Position numbers and translations under genes: made by a program. The notes beneath the pieces are model-generated. The model was not told where the DNA came from and searched no databases. It saw nothing but the letters and a program-made list of their open reading frames with translations. From positions 242,362-306,361 of the forward strand of contig NZ_VCNA01000007.1 of the NCBI RefSeq assembly GCF_006170445.1: 64,000 bases of DNA, written 5' to 3'. Each line of letters opens with the position of its first letter. Within the stretch, counting starts at the first letter, position 1. This document shows positions 43,950 through 54,291 of the stretch, piece after piece. Source of the DNA: Brevibacillus dissolubilis (GTDB lineage: Bacteria; Bacillota; Bacilli; Brevibacillales; Brevibacillaceae).

Positions 43950-43957
43950 GCACCCAG

Positions 43958-44000
43958 AAAAAAAGAGAGCCAGATCATATCCGGTTCTCCTTTTTCATTT
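43958..44000. terminator. Bidirectional terminator between small basic protein and flgD
   Basis: GAGAGCC and GGTTCTC pair around GAAATGAT-like spacer on either strand, flanked by an A run on the left and CTTTTTC on the right. Confidence 0.65.
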
Positions 44001-44004
44001 CCGC

Positions 44005-44949
44005 CTATTTGTTTATTTCTAATCCAATAATCTCAGTGGTTTTCAGCTTTTTGCCGTTATCGAGTACGAACTCCATCAGACCGTTTTTCATGCTGAGCGC
44101 CGTGATGATGGCGTTCTTTTCCACCTTGGTGGTGGTACCGTCGGTGTTGGTTGTGGACTCAGTGTAGGTGGCTTTGTAGCCGATCATTTGCGCATATTTG
44201 AGTGTGTTGTCAACCGGTGCGTTGGTTTCTTTGCTGTCCATACCGATGATTTCGTCGGCATTCAGCTTTTTGCCGTTGTCGAGGACGAACTCGACGGAGC
44301 CGTTTTTCATGCTGAAGGTTTTGATGGCACCGCTTTTTTCGACTTCTTTGGTGATTTGGTCATCCTTCGTCTCAGGCTTGCCGTCGGCGTCGATCACGGT
44401 CTCTTCCATGTATCTCACGACATTGCCGATCATTTGGGAATATTTCAGCGTAGTTTCCAAGATGCTGCCGTTGGTCAAGCCTTTGGATTCGATGCCATGG
44501 ACGTCATCCTTCAACACGACATCATCGCCAATGGTGAAGACAATCTTTCCATCCACCAACTTGACGGAACTGATCTCGCCGGTTTTGGTTACGGTAGTTC
44601 GCTCGCCGGTGATCTCGTTTTCTGTGGTCTTATCGTAGGTGGCTGTCTTGCCGATCAGGCTTTCGTATTCACGGATATTGAGCAGGCTGGAGTTCTGCTC
44701 TTTCATGATCTGTTCCATGCTGGTCAGGCGCTCCACCATCGTCATCATCGAGGTTTGCTGGATGAACTGCTGGTTATCCATCGGGGAGAGCGGGTCTTGA
44801 TACTTGAGCTGTTCGAGCATGAGTTTCATGAAAGCATTGGAATCAAGCTCACCGGTGAATTCTTTTTTGTTTTTATAGCTATATTCAGGTGCGGTATAGA
44901 CCGCTTGGGTTGTTGGATTGGTTGTGCTTGTGTTTACATTGGTCGCCAT
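44005..44949 (-). CDS. flgD: FlgD-type flagellar hook capping protein, with repeated C-terminal module
   Basis: 314 residues from ATG 44949 (GGGAGG upstream). The N-terminal part has the FlgD signature (LDSNAFMKLMLEQLKYQDPL SPMDNQQFIQQ, then MMTMVERLTSMEQI). FlgD caps the growing hook. The rest is three tandem copies of a roughly 80-residue module: (L)KYAQMIG or YESLIGKTATY, then a KNGxxEFVLDNGKKL or equivalent, then EIIG. Typical FlgD has a shorter single C-terminal part. No other flagellar gene is near, so it is an orphan copy. Confidence 0.8.
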   Translation of the reverse strand: MATNVNTSTTNPTTQAVYTAPEYSYKNKKEFTGELDSNAFMKLMLEQLKYQDPLSPMDNQQFIQQTSMMTMVERLTSMEQIMKEQNSSLLNIREYESLIGKTATYDKTTENEITGERTTVTKTGEISSVKLVDGKIVFTIGDDVVLKDDVHGIESKGLTNGSILETTLKYSQMIGNVVRYMEETVIDADGKPETKDDQITKEVEKSGAIKTFSMKNGSVEFVLDNGKKLNADEIIGMDSKETNAPVDNTLKYAQMIGYKATYTESTTNTDGTTTKVEKNAIITALSMKNGLMEFVLDNGKKLKTTEIIGLEINK

Positions 44950-45024
44950 TGGGTACCTCCCATAAAGTTCGGTTCGGGCCTATCTCTCTATTTATTATCG
45001 GAGAATTGCGGGCAAATTGTTAGA

Positions 45025-45038
45025 CAAACAAACGTTCG
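45025..45038 (+). promoter_or_regulatory. LexA/DinR-type box before uvrB
   Basis: CAAACAAACGTTCG fits the Bacillus SOS consensus CGAACRNRYGTTYG except at position 2. It lies upstream of TGCTATAAT (45067-45075), an extended -10. Confidence 0.6.
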
Positions 45039-45115
45039 AATCATAGGCTTATTTCTGGAGGGTTTGTGCTATAATGGAATATAGCATGTTTATAGAAATG
45101 GAGGAGGAGAGGCGC

Positions 45116-47095
45116 ATGGAGCAGAAGTTCCAATTGGTTTCGGAATTCCAACCGTCCGGTGACCAGCCGACCGCGATTGCCGAGCTGGTAGAGGGCGTTC
45201 TCGCTGGCAAGCGTCATCAGACCCTGCTCGGGGCGACGGGGACGGGGAAGACGTTTACCGCCGCGCAGGTGATCGCTCAGGTGAACAAGCCTACCTTGGT
45301 GATGGCACATAACAAGACGCTGGCGGCCCAGCTTGCCGCTGAGTTCCGTGAGTTTTTCCCGCATAATGCGGTCGAATACTTCGTCAGTTATTACGATTAC
45401 TACCAACCAGAAGCCTATATCCCTCAATCGGACACCTATATCGAAAAAGATTCAAGCGTCAACGACGAGATTGACAAGCTGCGACACTCTGCGACCAGTT
45501 CTCTGTTTGAGCGCCGTGATGTGATTATCGTGGCTTCGGTGTCTTGCATCTATGGTTTGGGTTCGCCAATCGAGTACCGTGAGCTGGTGCTCTCCCTGCG
45601 TACCGGCCAAGAGCGCAGCCGCGATGAGGTACTGCACCGACTCGTCGATATCCAATACAACCGCAATGACATCAACTTCACACGCGGGACCTTCCGTGTG
45701 CGGGGAGACGTGGTGGAGATTTTCCCGGCGTCGCGCAGTGAACAGGCGATTCGGGTGGAATTTTTCGGTGATGAGATCGAACGGATTGTCGAGATCGACA
45801 CCCTGACCGGAGAAATCTTGGGTGTGCGCGACCACGTCGCCATTTTTCCAGCCTCTCACTTCGTTACCCGCGATGAAAAATTAAAGCTGGCCATCGAAAG
45901 CATCCAAGCCGAGCTGGAGGTGCGCTTAGAAGAACTGAAAGCCCAAGGCAAGCTGCTCGAGGCACAGCGCTTGGAACAGCGCACCCGCTATGATATTGAG
46001 ATGATGATGGAGATGGGCTTCTGCTCCGGGATCGAGAACTACTCCCGCCATTTGACCGGATTGCCGGAGGGCCATCCGCCATACACGTTGATTGACTATT
46101 TCCCGGATGATTTTCTCTTGATCGCGGATGAGTCGCATATGACACTGCCGCAGGTCAGAGGGATGTACAACGGTGACCGCGCGCGCAAGGACGTATTGGT
46201 CGAACACGGCTTCCGTCTGCCGTCTGCACGGGATAACCGTCCGATGAAGTTCGAAGAGTTTGAGGGCAAGATTCAACAGGCAATCTACATCTCAGCCACC
46301 CCGGGCCCTTACGAACTGGAGCATTGCCCGACCGTTGTGGAGCAGGTCATCCGCCCGACCGGTCTGATCGATCCGACCATCTCCGTCCGCCCGATCAAAG
46401 GACAGATTGATGATCTGATCGGTGAAATCAGAGCGACCATCGAAAAAGACGAGCGCGTCCTCGTCACCACCCTGACCAAAAAAATGTCCGAGGATCTGAC
46501 CGACTACCTCAAAGAAATCGGCATCAAGGTACGCTACCTGCACTCTGATATCAAGACCATCGAGCGGATGCAGATTCTGCGTGCCCTGCGTCTGGGTGAA
46601 TTTGACGTGCTGATCGGGATCAACCTGCTGCGGGAAGGTCTTGACCTGCCGGAAGTATCGCTCGTCGCCATCCTCGATGCGGACAAAGAAGGCTTCCTGC
46701 GCAACGAGCGCTCGCTGATCCAGACGATTGGCCGTGCCGCCCGTAATGCGGAGGGACGTGTTGTGATGTATGCAGACAAAATGACCGATTCCATGACCGC
46801 CGCGATTCGGGAAACCGAGCGTCGCCGTGCCATCCAGATCGCCTACAACGAGAAGCACGGCATCACCCCGCAGACGGTCAAAAAGGCAATCCGCGAAGTC
46901 ATCGAGGCTACCCGCGTCGCCGAGGAAAAGGCCGATTATCTGCCAAATGCAGAATTTAAGAAGATGGCGAAAAAAGACCGCCTGACCGTGATCGCCCGTA
47001 TGGAAGAAGAGATGAAAGAAGCAGCACGCGATTTGCAGTTCGAACGGGCCGCCCAGCTTCGTGACTTGATTCTCGAACTGAAGGCGGAGCTATAA
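45116..47095 (+). CDS. uvrB: Excinuclease ABC subunit B
   Basis: 659 residues from ATG 45116 (GGAGGAG upstream); the frame is open 42 bases further up, but those codons overlap the -10. DNA damage-verification helicase of nucleotide excision repair: Walker A GATGTGKT, the beta-hairpin region [20 protein letters not shown], helicase motif GRAARN, and the C-terminal UVR domain ([16 protein letters not shown]) that binds UvrC. It is 16 bases before uvrA. The LexA-type box implies SOS induction. Confidence 0.97.
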   Translation: MEQKFQLVSEFQPSGDQPTAIAELVEGVLAGKRHQTLLGATGTGKTFTAAQVIAQVNKPTLVMAHNKTLAAQLAAEFREFFPHNAVEYFVSYYDYYQPEAYIPQSDTYIEKDSSVNDEIDKLRHSATSSLFERRDVIIVASVSCIYGLGSPIEYRELVLSLRTGQERSRDEVLHRLVDIQYNRNDINFTRGTFRVRGDVVEIFPASRSEQAIRVEFFGDEIERIVEIDTLTGEILGVRDHVAIFPASHFVTRDEKLKLAIESIQAELEVRLEELKAQGKLLEAQRLEQRTRYDIEMMMEMGFCSGIENYSRHLTGLPEGHPPYTLIDYFPDDFLLIADESHMTLPQVRGMYNGDRARKDVLVEHGFRLPSARDNRPMKFEEFEGKIQQAIYISATPGPYELEHCPTVVEQVIRPTGLIDPTISVRPIKGQIDDLIGEIRATIEKDERVLVTTLTKKMSEDLTDYLKEIGIKVRYLHSDIKTIERMQILRALRLGEFDVLIGINLLREGLDLPEVSLVAILDADKEGFLRNERSLIQTIGRAARNAEGRVVMYADKMTDSMTAAIRETERRRAIQIAYNEKHGITPQTVKKAIREVIEATRVAEEKADYLPNAEFKKMAKKDRLTVIARMEEEMKEAARDLQFERAAQLRDLILELKAEL

Positions 47096-47111
47096 GGAGT
47101 GAACGTAATTC

Positions 47112-49979
47112 ATGTCTCGTGAACATATCGTTGTCAAAGGCGCACGGGCGCACAATCTCAAGAACGTGGACGTTGAGATCCCGCGCGACAAGTTTGTCGT
47201 ATTGACGGGTCTGTCCGGCTCGGGAAAATCCTCGCTTGCTTTTGACACTATCTATGCAGAAGGACAACGGCGCTATGTCGAGTCGTTGTCCGCTTATGCG
47301 CGTCAATTCTTGGGTCAGATGGATAAGCCGGACGTTGATTCCATCGAGGGCTTGTCACCTGCCATCTCGATTGACCAGAAGACGACCAGCCGCAACCCAC
47401 GTTCGACCGTAGGTACTGTGACCGAAATCTATGACTACCTGCGCCTTTTATATGCACGCGTCGGACGCCCGATCTGTCCAGAGCATGGCATCGAGATCAG
47501 CTCCCAGACGATTGAGCAGATGGTCGATCGTATCATGGAGTACCCGGAGCGCACACGTATGCAGATTCTCGCTCCGCTGGTCTCCGGCCGCAAAGGGGAG
47601 CATGTCAAGCTGCTCGAAGACATCCGCAAGCAGGGCTATGTCCGCGTCCGTGTCGACGGTGAAGTGCGTGACCTCTCTGAAGAGATCAAGCTGGAGAAGA
47701 ACAAAAAACACTCCATCGAAGTAGTCATCGACCGCGTCGTGGTCAAGCCGGACAGCCGCTCCCGGATTGCGGACTCCCTGGAGACAGCCCTTCGCCTCGC
47801 AGACGGCAAAGTCATCGTCGACGTGATCGATCAGGAAGAGCTTCTGTTCAGCGAAAAGCATGCTTGCCCGGTCTGCGGATTCTCCATCGGGGAACTGGAG
47901 CCGCGCATCTTTTCCTTTAACAGCCCGTATGGTGCCTGCTCCGAGTGCGACGGCTTGGGTGTCAAGCTGGAGGTCGACCCGGACATGGTCGTTCCAGACC
48001 GCACCAAGACCTTATCCGATGGAGCTGTAGAGGCATGGGAACCGAAATCCTCCACCTACTACCAGCAGCTGCTCGAATCAGCCTGCCGCCATTTCAGCAT
48101 TTCGATGGAGATTCCATTTGAAGAACTGCCGGAAGAGCATCTCAAGATCCTGATGTACGGCAGCGACGATGAGAAGATCCATTTCCGCTATGAAAATGAA
48201 TTCGGCCAAGTCCGTGAAGCGGTCGTTCCGTTCGAAGGGGTCATCCCGAATCTGCAACGCCGCCACATCGAGACCAGCTCTGACTATATCCGTGAGCAGA
48301 TCGAGAGCTTCATGAGCCAGAAGCCGTGTCCGGTATGTAAAGGGCACCGTCTCCGCCAAGAGAGCCTGTCTGTCTTCGTCGGCCAGCGTACCATCTCCCA
48401 GCTGACCGATCTCTCTATTGCGGATGCATATCAGTTCGCTGACTCTCTCGACCTGACGGAAAAAGAAAAAACGATCGCCCACCTGATCCTCAAGGAGATC
48501 AAGTCCCGTCTCGGCTTCCTCGTCGATGTCGGTCTGGACTATCTCACTCTGAGCCGGGCAGCAGGCACGCTCTCTGGTGGGGAAGCCCAGCGGATTCGTC
48601 TGGCGACCCAGATCGGCTCCAGTCTGATGGGGGTCCTCTACATCTTGGATGAGCCGAGTATCGGCCTGCACCAGCGCGACAATGACCGCCTGATCAAGAC
48701 CCTGCGCCACATGACCAATCTGGGTAACACCCTGATTGTCGTAGAGCACGATGAAGACACGATGCTCGCCTGCGACTATATCATCGACATCGGCCCAGGT
48801 GCCGGGATTCACGGTGGTAATGTCGTCGCCCAAGGGACACCGCAGGAAGTGATGGAGGATACCAACTCCCTGACAGGAGCCTACCTCAGCGGCCGCAAAT
48901 TCATCGCCGTCCCGCTCAAACGTCGCGAAACCAATGAAAAATGGATCACCATCGAAGGCGCGAAGGAAAACAACCTTAAGAACGTCAGCGTCAAATTTCC
49001 GCTCAACGTCTTCGTCGCTGTCACGGGAGTCTCCGGCTCCGGCAAAAGTACCTTGATCAACGAAATCCTGCACAAGACGCTCGCCCGCGAGCTCAACGGT
49101 GCCAAGGCCAAGCCGGGTACTCACCGTCGTATCACCGGTCTGGAGCATCTGGACAAGGTCATCGACATCGACCAGTCCCCAATCGGACGCACCCCACGCT
49201 CCAATCCAGCCACCTACACCGGTGTATTCGATGACATCCGCGACCTGTTCGCTACCACCAATGAAGCCAAGGTACGCGGCTACAAAAAAGGCCGCTTCTC
49301 CTTCAACGTCAAAGGGGGACGCTGTGAAGCCTGCAGCGGCGACGGAATCATCAAGATCGAGATGCACTTCTTGCCAGACGTCTACGTCCCATGTGAAGTC
49401 TGCCACGGCAAACGCTACAACCGCGAGACGCTGGAGGTCAAATACAAAGGCAAGAGTATCGCCGACATCCTCGCGATGACCATCGAGGACGCGGTAGAAT
49501 TCTTCAAAAACGTGCCGAAAATCGAACGCAAGGTTCAGACCCTGCTCGACGTCGGCCTCGGCTACATGCGTCTCGGCCAGCCGGCCACCACGCTCTCCGG
49601 CGGGGAAGCGCAGCGCGTCAAGCTCGCATCAGAGCTGTATCGCCGCTCCAATGGCCGTACGCTCTACATTCTCGACGAACCGACGACAGGTCTGCACACC
49701 GATGATATCGACCGTCTGCTCAAGGTTCTGCAGCGTCTCGTCGATAACGGCGACACCGTCCTCGTCATCGAGCACAACCTCGACGTAATCAAAACAGCCG
49801 ACCACATCGTCGACCTCGGTCCAGAAGGGGGAACCCGTGGTGGGGAGATCGTCGCCACCGGAACTCCGGAAGATGTGGTTCAAGTCGAAAGATCCTACAC
49901 AGGGAAGTTCCTCGGTCCTATCTTGGAGCGCGACCGCAAGCGCACCCTTGACCGGATGGAACAGCTGATCACCCAATAA
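47112..49979 (+). CDS. uvrA: Excinuclease ABC subunit A
   Basis: 955 residues. A damage sensor with two ABC ATPase modules: Walker [14 protein letters not shown] and [13 protein letters not shown], and two LSGGEAQR signatures. Zinc-binding Cys pairs are in ACPVCGF...CSECDG and CEACSGDG...CEVCHG. It loads UvrB at lesions. Same operon as uvrB; a bidirectional terminator separates it from the agr-type genes. Confidence 0.97.
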   Translation: MSREHIVVKGARAHNLKNVDVEIPRDKFVVLTGLSGSGKSSLAFDTIYAEGQRRYVESLSAYARQFLGQMDKPDVDSIEGLSPAISIDQKTTSRNPRSTVGTVTEIYDYLRLLYARVGRPICPEHGIEISSQTIEQMVDRIMEYPERTRMQILAPLVSGRKGEHVKLLEDIRKQGYVRVRVDGEVRDLSEEIKLEKNKKHSIEVVIDRVVVKPDSRSRIADSLETALRLADGKVIVDVIDQEELLFSEKHACPVCGFSIGELEPRIFSFNSPYGACSECDGLGVKLEVDPDMVVPDRTKTLSDGAVEAWEPKSSTYYQQLLESACRHFSISMEIPFEELPEEHLKILMYGSDDEKIHFRYENEFGQVREAVVPFEGVIPNLQRRHIETSSDYIREQIESFMSQKPCPVCKGHRLRQESLSVFVGQRTISQLTDLSIADAYQFADSLDLTEKEKTIAHLILKEIKSRLGFLVDVGLDYLTLSRAAGTLSGGEAQRIRLATQIGSSLMGVLYILDEPSIGLHQRDNDRLIKTLRHMTNLGNTLIVVEHDEDTMLACDYIIDIGPGAGIHGGNVVAQGTPQEVMEDTNSLTGAYLSGRKFIAVPLKRRETNEKWITIEGAKENNLKNVSVKFPLNVFVAVTGVSGSGKSTLINEILHKTLARELNGAKAKPGTHRRITGLEHLDKVIDIDQSPIGRTPRSNPATYTGVFDDIRDLFATTNEAKVRGYKKGRFSFNVKGGRCEACSGDGIIKIEMHFLPDVYVPCEVCHGKRYNRETLEVKYKGKSIADILAMTIEDAVEFFKNVPKIERKVQTLLDVGLGYMRLGQPATTLSGGEAQRVKLASELYRRSNGRTLYILDEPTTGLHTDDIDRLLKVLQRLVDNGDTVLVIEHNLDVIKTADHIVDLGPEGGTRGGEIVATGTPEDVVQVERSYTGKFLGPILERDRKRTLDRMEQLITQ

Positions 49980-50018
49980 CCATCATTACAACCAGCAGAA
50001 ACAAGAAAGCTGGCATAA

Positions 50019-50053
50019 CAAAAGGCCGAGGGTTCACGCCCCGGCCTTTTTAC
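50019..50053. terminator. Bidirectional terminator between uvrA and the agr-type kinase
   Basis: AAAAGGCCG and CGGCCTTTTT pair with a GG/CC extension around GTTCACG; there is an A run before and a T run after. Confidence 0.9.
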
Positions 50054-50091
50054 TATCTTCCTATTTCAATCCTACTGTTCATGAGCTGAAA

Positions 50092-51402
50092 TCATTTTGG
50101 AAACGTTACCGTAAAACGTGTCACGTTCTCCTTTGATTCCACCTCGATCTTACCTTTATAGGCGTTAACTACTTTTTTGATAATCGCAAGCCCTGTGCCG
50201 CCTTCTCCGTTCCGCTTGGTGGTATATCCCAGCTTGAAGATATTCCCCAGCTTCTCTGGAGGGATCGTCGGCCCGTTATTTTCGATGATCAGGCACTCGT
50301 GCGTCTCGGTTTCCTTCCACTCCAGCGAGATGTAGCGGTTCTCCACCTCGTCCAAGGTAGCCCTGATCGCATTATCCAGCAGATTTCCCAGCACCTTGAC
50401 CATGTCATTGGTCTTCATAAAAGCAAACTGTGACTCTGACGTGACCTTGATCGAAAAAGTGATGCCATCCGCCAGACACACTGCCATTTTGGAGTGGAAC
50501 AGGGAAGCGACTGCCGTATTTTTGACGCCCTCTACCGTCTTGAGGATGGTGGAGGACTCCGCAATCAAAAGCTTTACATAGTCGGAAGCCTGCGTGTACA
50601 ACTTCTCTTTCAACAAGCCATCGAGAGCTGTATAGTGATTCACCGCATCATGCTTGATCGAGCGGATCGCTGTCATCATATCATGGATATTTCGGACGTA
50701 CGGCACCTCTGTCTCGTACTCCACCCGGTCAATCGTGTAGATGATGTACTGGCGGAACAAATAGATGATCAGAATGAACAAGATCAGAATCGCCCAGTTG
50801 AGGATCGGAACGTGGATAATCTCATAGAGCGGGAGAGCGTTCTCCATTGCCACGAAATAGCGTACACACAAGACCAGGATCGCCAACAGCTCCAGCCCAC
50901 CGACCGTCACCAGCAGGGTCAGGTACAGATTAAGAGTCGGCCGTGGCAGATAGTTGCGCAAGTCGAAGTTCGATTTGCGTAAGAAAAAGACCAGGATCAG
51001 CTGCATCGCCATGTAAGTCCACATATACGAGTACAGATAGATTGGATTGGCTAGGATTTCCTGCACGCTTATCGACAGCATTTGGAACACGAATACCAGG
51101 ATGAATTCACCTAGCGCCAAGATGGAAAAGGCAAAGATACTGACAAATATAGTGACCGCCATCCGATGCCTAAGCAGCAGATACGAATAGAGGTTCATCA
51201 AGACCAGGAGACAGGCCACCTTCAATTCAAAGCGGACACCGAAGTAGTCGAAGAGTCCAATGCTTGCTCCCTGTAATATGCTATATAAGACAAGCTTTTT
51301 CCATCGGGACAGGGTCGGAAGGTTAAACAGTGACAAACCAACAACGATCGACACCAACGCCTCCGGGAAGTCCAGCAGGAAAAACTTTAAGGCTATTTCC
51401 AC
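50092..51402 (-). CDS. AgrC-like sensor histidine kinase (GHKL)
   Basis: 436 residues from GTG 51402 (GAGGAGG 12 bases before). Six hydrophobic helices fill the first 225 residues, as in peptide receptors of the AgrC type. The phosphoacceptor box is RSIKHDAVNHYTALDGLL (H-D-x-x-N form), followed by NLLDNAIRATLDE (N box) and GGTGLAIIKK (G box). It likely senses the peptide made by agrD/agrB. No response regulator gene lies in this operon. Confidence 0.85.
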   Translation of the reverse strand: MEIALKFFLLDFPEALVSIVVGLSLFNLPTLSRWKKLVLYSILQGASIGLFDYFGVRFELKVACLLVLMNLYSYLLLRHRMAVTIFVSIFAFSILALGEFILVFVFQMLSISVQEILANPIYLYSYMWTYMAMQLILVFFLRKSNFDLRNYLPRPTLNLYLTLLVTVGGLELLAILVLCVRYFVAMENALPLYEIIHVPILNWAILILFILIIYLFRQYIIYTIDRVEYETEVPYVRNIHDMMTAIRSIKHDAVNHYTALDGLLKEKLYTQASDYVKLLIAESSTILKTVEGVKNTAVASLFHSKMAVCLADGITFSIKVTSESQFAFMKTNDMVKVLGNLLDNAIRATLDEVENRYISLEWKETETHECLIIENNGPTIPPEKLGNIFKLGYTTKRNGEGGTGLAIIKKVVNAYKGKIEVESKENVTRFTVTFPK

Positions 51403-51470
51403 ATCATTATCCTCCTCGTCGGAAATACAGAGAACCTAGAAAGCGTCGAAATTTGTAAAATTAACTCGAT

Positions 51471-51485
51471 TTGTATATTATACAA
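51471..51485 (-). promoter_or_regulatory. Palindrome over a -10 before the AgrC-like gene
   Basis: TTGTATA-T-TATACAA is a perfect 7-bp palindrome that includes TATAAT on the minus strand. It lies about 70 bases before the kinase start and could be a regulator site. Confidence 0.4.
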
Positions 51486-51502
51486 TGATTTTATGGCATG
51501 AA

Positions 51503-51543
51503 AAAGACCATCATTACCTAATTTACGAAGCATGATGGTCTTT
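51503..51543 (-). terminator. Terminator between agrB and the AgrC-like gene
   Basis: AAAGACCATCAT (51503-51514) pairs with ATGATGGTCTTT (51532-51543); a T run follows on the minus strand. agrDB can therefore be transcribed apart from the kinase. Confidence 0.75.
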
Positions 51544-51551
51544 CTATATTC

Positions 51552-52148
51552 CTATGCTAATTTTACTTGACGGAAGAACCAAAAACTAGCCGGATGTAAA
51601 TAGGTGGATTGCAGAATAATGGCGAAAGCGTACGAAAAAGCGAGACGTTCGAATCCGTTGGCGATCATCACCAGAGAGAAAAGCAGTCCGACTGTGAGCA
51701 AAACCGTCAAGATCCGACGATTTTTCTGCCGTTGCTCCAGAGGAAAGGTAAACACTCGTGATTGAGGTGCATATCTGAGGTTCAGCACCATCGCATACGA
51801 GTATGCCACCACGAGGAACAGCATCTCATAGGACCAGTGGGGCAGCTCGATCACGCTTGCGCCATATCCCATCCCAAGCAGCAGCAGGTTGCCGATGATC
51901 AGACAGGTCCAGGCTTGTGAAAGATGCAGACCACCTGAGAAGCTTCGCAAGAGGAAGTAGATGAGTGTAGTGATTAAGACACTGATAAAACTGTTGCTTA
52001 TGTAAGCCAACAACAGAATAAAGCCCAGATTCAACCCTTGCAGAATCATGATTTCCAATCCATGGGAAATGGTACGGACAGACTCCGTGCTTCCATGTTT
52101 GACAAGCCCCTTGGCGATGGAAGTCGAGAATTGTTCCAGTTTACTCAT
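51552..52148 (-). CDS. agrB: AgrB-type peptide-processing membrane protease
   Basis: 198 residues from ATG 52148 (AAAGGGG upstream). Multi-pass membrane protein. RSFSGGLHLSQAWTCL holds the conserved His and Cys of the AgrB cysteine protease, which cuts the C-terminal part off AgrD and helps form the thiolactone ring. It lies directly after agrD. All key residues are present. Confidence 0.9.
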   Translation of the reverse strand: MSKLEQFSTSIAKGLVKHGSTESVRTISHGLEIMILQGLNLGFILLLAYISNSFISVLITTLIYFLLRSFSGGLHLSQAWTCLIIGNLLLLGMGYGASVIELPHWSYEMLFLVVAYSYAMVLNLRYAPQSRVFTFPLEQRQKNRRILTVLLTVGLLFSLVMIANGFERLAFSYAFAIILQSTYLHPASFWFFRQVKLA

Positions 52149-52249
52149 CAAAATACCCCTTTGTTTCGAACTTTCGGAAAAATATACAAGCCAGCTTTCA
52201 ATTTCAAACCGTTGATTCTACATATTTTTTCGGTAAAGTAAAAAGTTTT

Positions 52250-52381
52250 TCATTCTTCTGCTCGGTTTTGTGGAGGGGTAGGTTCATAAATGGAGAGGGT
52301 GCACAACATACCAGCGGCAAAAACACCTGACACAAAGGCACAAAATGTTCCAAAATGTTGCATAATCTTACGAAGTAACAT
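52250..52381 (-). CDS. agrD: AgrD-type signal peptide precursor
   Basis: 43 residues from ATG 52381 (GAGGAG nine bases before). The N-terminal amphipathic part (MLLRKIMQHFGTFCAFVSGV) is followed by the core AAGMLCTLSI and the AgrB-recognition tail YEPTPPQNRAEE. By comparison with Listeria (CFMFV then YEP) and S. aureus (CDFIM then DEP), the ring should be the Cys-Thr-Leu-Ser-Ile thiolactone with a short N-terminal tail. An overlapping 60-codon frame starting 52386 is a frame shadow. Confidence 0.87.
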   Translation of the reverse strand: MLLRKIMQHFGTFCAFVSGVFAAGMLCTLSIYEPTPPQNRAEE

Positions 52382-52621
52382 AACATTCAACTCCTCTTTA
52401 GATTTCTAGCAATCCCTAGTATTTATTTTATAAGAAAGAATACCTAGCAACAAGCAGAAATATTGAGAAAATATACAAGATTTTCATTATTGTCTACAAT
52501 ATATTACGTATGCAAGACCTATTGTTTCGGTGTAACCGATTTTGAACTAAATCTAAGGTAACAGATATCGCCCAAATCACAGTTTGTCCGTGCAGTTCTA
52601 CTTGCCTACTGCAAGGAATGG
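52382..52621. other. Noncoding region between agrD and hprK
   Basis: AT-rich divergent promoter region. No small gene that I can support is seen. Confidence 0.5.
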
Positions 52622-52651
52622 TTGTGTCGGCATACATAAGTCTTATACAAT
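52622..52651 (+). promoter_or_regulatory. Candidate hprK promoter
   Basis: TTGTGT (52622-52627) and TACAAT (52646-52651), 18 apart, lie 31 bases before the hprK start. Confidence 0.5.
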
Positions 52652-52682
52652 AAAAGGAATGAATCAGTGGGAAGGTGACCGC

Positions 52683-53618
52683 ATGCGTAAAACAAGAGTT
52701 AACCATCTGGTAGAACGTTTTAATATGAAGGTACTGAGCGGTGAAGAAAACTTGTCCCGCGAAATCACGGTAACGGACCTGAACCGGCCTGGATTACAGC
52801 TGGCCGGCTATTTTTCGCATTATCCGCAGGAACGGATTCAGATCTTCGGTATTACCGAAATGGAGTTTTTGAATACTCTCACTCACGAGGAGAGAGACCA
52901 GCGCCTCCGTTTTCTGATGAATGAAGAAACTCCTTGCCTCCTTATAGCGCGTAATTTGGAAGTGCCTGTCGAGATGATTGAGGCTTCCGCAGAAACGGGT
53001 GTACCACTGCTGCAATCCCCGCTTGCTACGACGGCACTGGTGAGCAAGCTGACCAATTACTTGGAGGACAAACTGGCTCCGACGACGACGATGCACGGTG
53101 TGCTGACTGATATCTATGGTGTCGGCGTGTTGATTACAGGCTCCAGCGGGATCGGGAAAAGTGAGACCGCCCTTGAGCTGGTCAAGCGCGGCCATCGCCT
53201 GGTGGCAGACGATGCGGTGGAGATCCGCCAGACTCAGGAAGGTCAGCTGATCGGCTCCGCCCCAGAACTGATACAGCACCTGCTTGAGATCCGTGGTGTC
53301 GGGATTATCAACGTCATGACCATGTTCGGTGCGGGTGCAGTCCGCAATATGAAAAACATCGCGATGGTCGTACAGCTGGAGCTGTGGGATCAGCACAAGC
53401 AATACGAGCGACTGGGCCTGGATGAAGAGAAAATCAAAATCATGGATACAGAGATTCCGGTGCTCACCGTGCCTGTAAGACCAGGCCGGAACTTGGCTGT
53501 CATCATCGAGGTGGCTGCCATGAACTTCAGACTCAAGCGCATGGGCTACAACGCGGCGGTGCACTTCTCCAAGCGACTCACCGATACCATCGAGGAAAAC
53601 GAAGCAGAGAGCTACTAA
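52683..53618 (+). CDS. hprK: HPr kinase/phosphorylase
   Basis: 311 residues from ATG 52683 (GGGAAGGTGA upstream), the normal family length. It phosphorylates and dephosphorylates Ser46 of HPr, the master switch of carbon catabolite control in Firmicutes. Walker [15 protein letters not shown], the HPrK signature ([20 protein letters not shown]) and [14 protein letters not shown] are seen. In Bacillus it is next to lgt; here an acyltransferase follows at once. Confidence 0.96.
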   Translation: MRKTRVNHLVERFNMKVLSGEENLSREITVTDLNRPGLQLAGYFSHYPQERIQIFGITEMEFLNTLTHEERDQRLRFLMNEETPCLLIARNLEVPVEMIEASAETGVPLLQSPLATTALVSKLTNYLEDKLAPTTTMHGVLTDIYGVGVLITGSSGIGKSETALELVKRGHRLVADDAVEIRQTQEGQLIGSAPELIQHLLEIRGVGIINVMTMFGAGAVRNMKNIAMVVQLELWDQHKQYERLGLDEEKIKIMDTEIPVLTVPVRPGRNLAVIIEVAAMNFRLKRMGYNAAVHFSKRLTDTIEENEAESY

Positions 53619-53642
53619 ACCGCGAAGGAGCCGTGCTTACCT

Positions 53643-54128
53643 ATGCGCAAGACACAACGTTACTCGGTGAATGGAGCGAATCCGCTTTGGCAGCTTTATC
53701 AGACGGTCAGCTTCTGGAAGGTCATGAAAAACTTCATCGTCATTCAAATAGCGAGATACACCCCGTTTTTGTCATGGAAAAACTGGCTCTACCGCACCTT
53801 TTTGCGGATGGAGGTAGGGGATCGGTCCGCTGTGGCGCTGATGGTGATGATGGATATCATGTTTCCCGAACTGATCAAGATCGGGCGCAACTGTGTGATC
53901 GGCTATAATACCACCATTCTGGCCCATGAATACCTTGTAGATGAATACAGATTAGGAGAAGTGAAGATCGGTGACGGCGTCCTGATCGGAGCCAATTCGA
54001 CCATCCTGCCCGGAGTGGAGATTGGTGACGGCTCGATTATCGCCGCCGGTACGGTTGTTCACAAAGACGTCCCTCCACGGGTTTTTGTAGGCGGCAATCC
54101 GATGCAAATCATCCGTGATCTCGAATGA
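53643..54128 (+). CDS. Left-handed beta-helix acyltransferase (hexapeptide repeat)
   Basis: 161 residues. The C-terminal half has isoleucine-rich hexapeptide repeats (IGRNCVIGYNTTILAHEYLV, VKIGDGVLIGANSTILPGVE, IGDGSIIAAGTVV), the build of acetyltransferases such as those of maltose/galactoside or serine. The N-terminus has basic and hydrophobic parts. It matches the position of yvoF between hprK and hisZ in Bacillus. Substrate unknown. Confidence 0.82.
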   Translation: MRKTQRYSVNGANPLWQLYQTVSFWKVMKNFIVIQIARYTPFLSWKNWLYRTFLRMEVGDRSAVALMVMMDIMFPELIKIGRNCVIGYNTTILAHEYLVDEYRLGEVKIGDGVLIGANSTILPGVEIGDGSIIAAGTVVHKDVPPRVFVGGNPMQIIRDLE

Positions 54129-54291
54129 AGCCTCGCTTTTATTGGCGGGGCTTTTCTCTTGGCTGGAAATAAGTTTACATAAAAATACCGTATAATGGTT
54201 GTTCCCTCTTCAAAATCCTTCTATAATGGAAAAAGGTTTTCACCTGCAGAAAATTAGGGAAATATAGAGTTTTGAAAGGAGAGGAAATCGT

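Noticed and set aside
48078..49406. 442-codon frame on the minus strand opposite uvrA
   Set aside because: Shadow of a well-conserved gene; Asp/Gly/Val-rich composition typical of antisense frames.
52204..52386. 60-codon Cys-rich frame at the agrD locus
   Set aside because: Another frame of the same DNA has the full AgrD pattern with CTLSIYEPTPP and a better spaced ribosome site.
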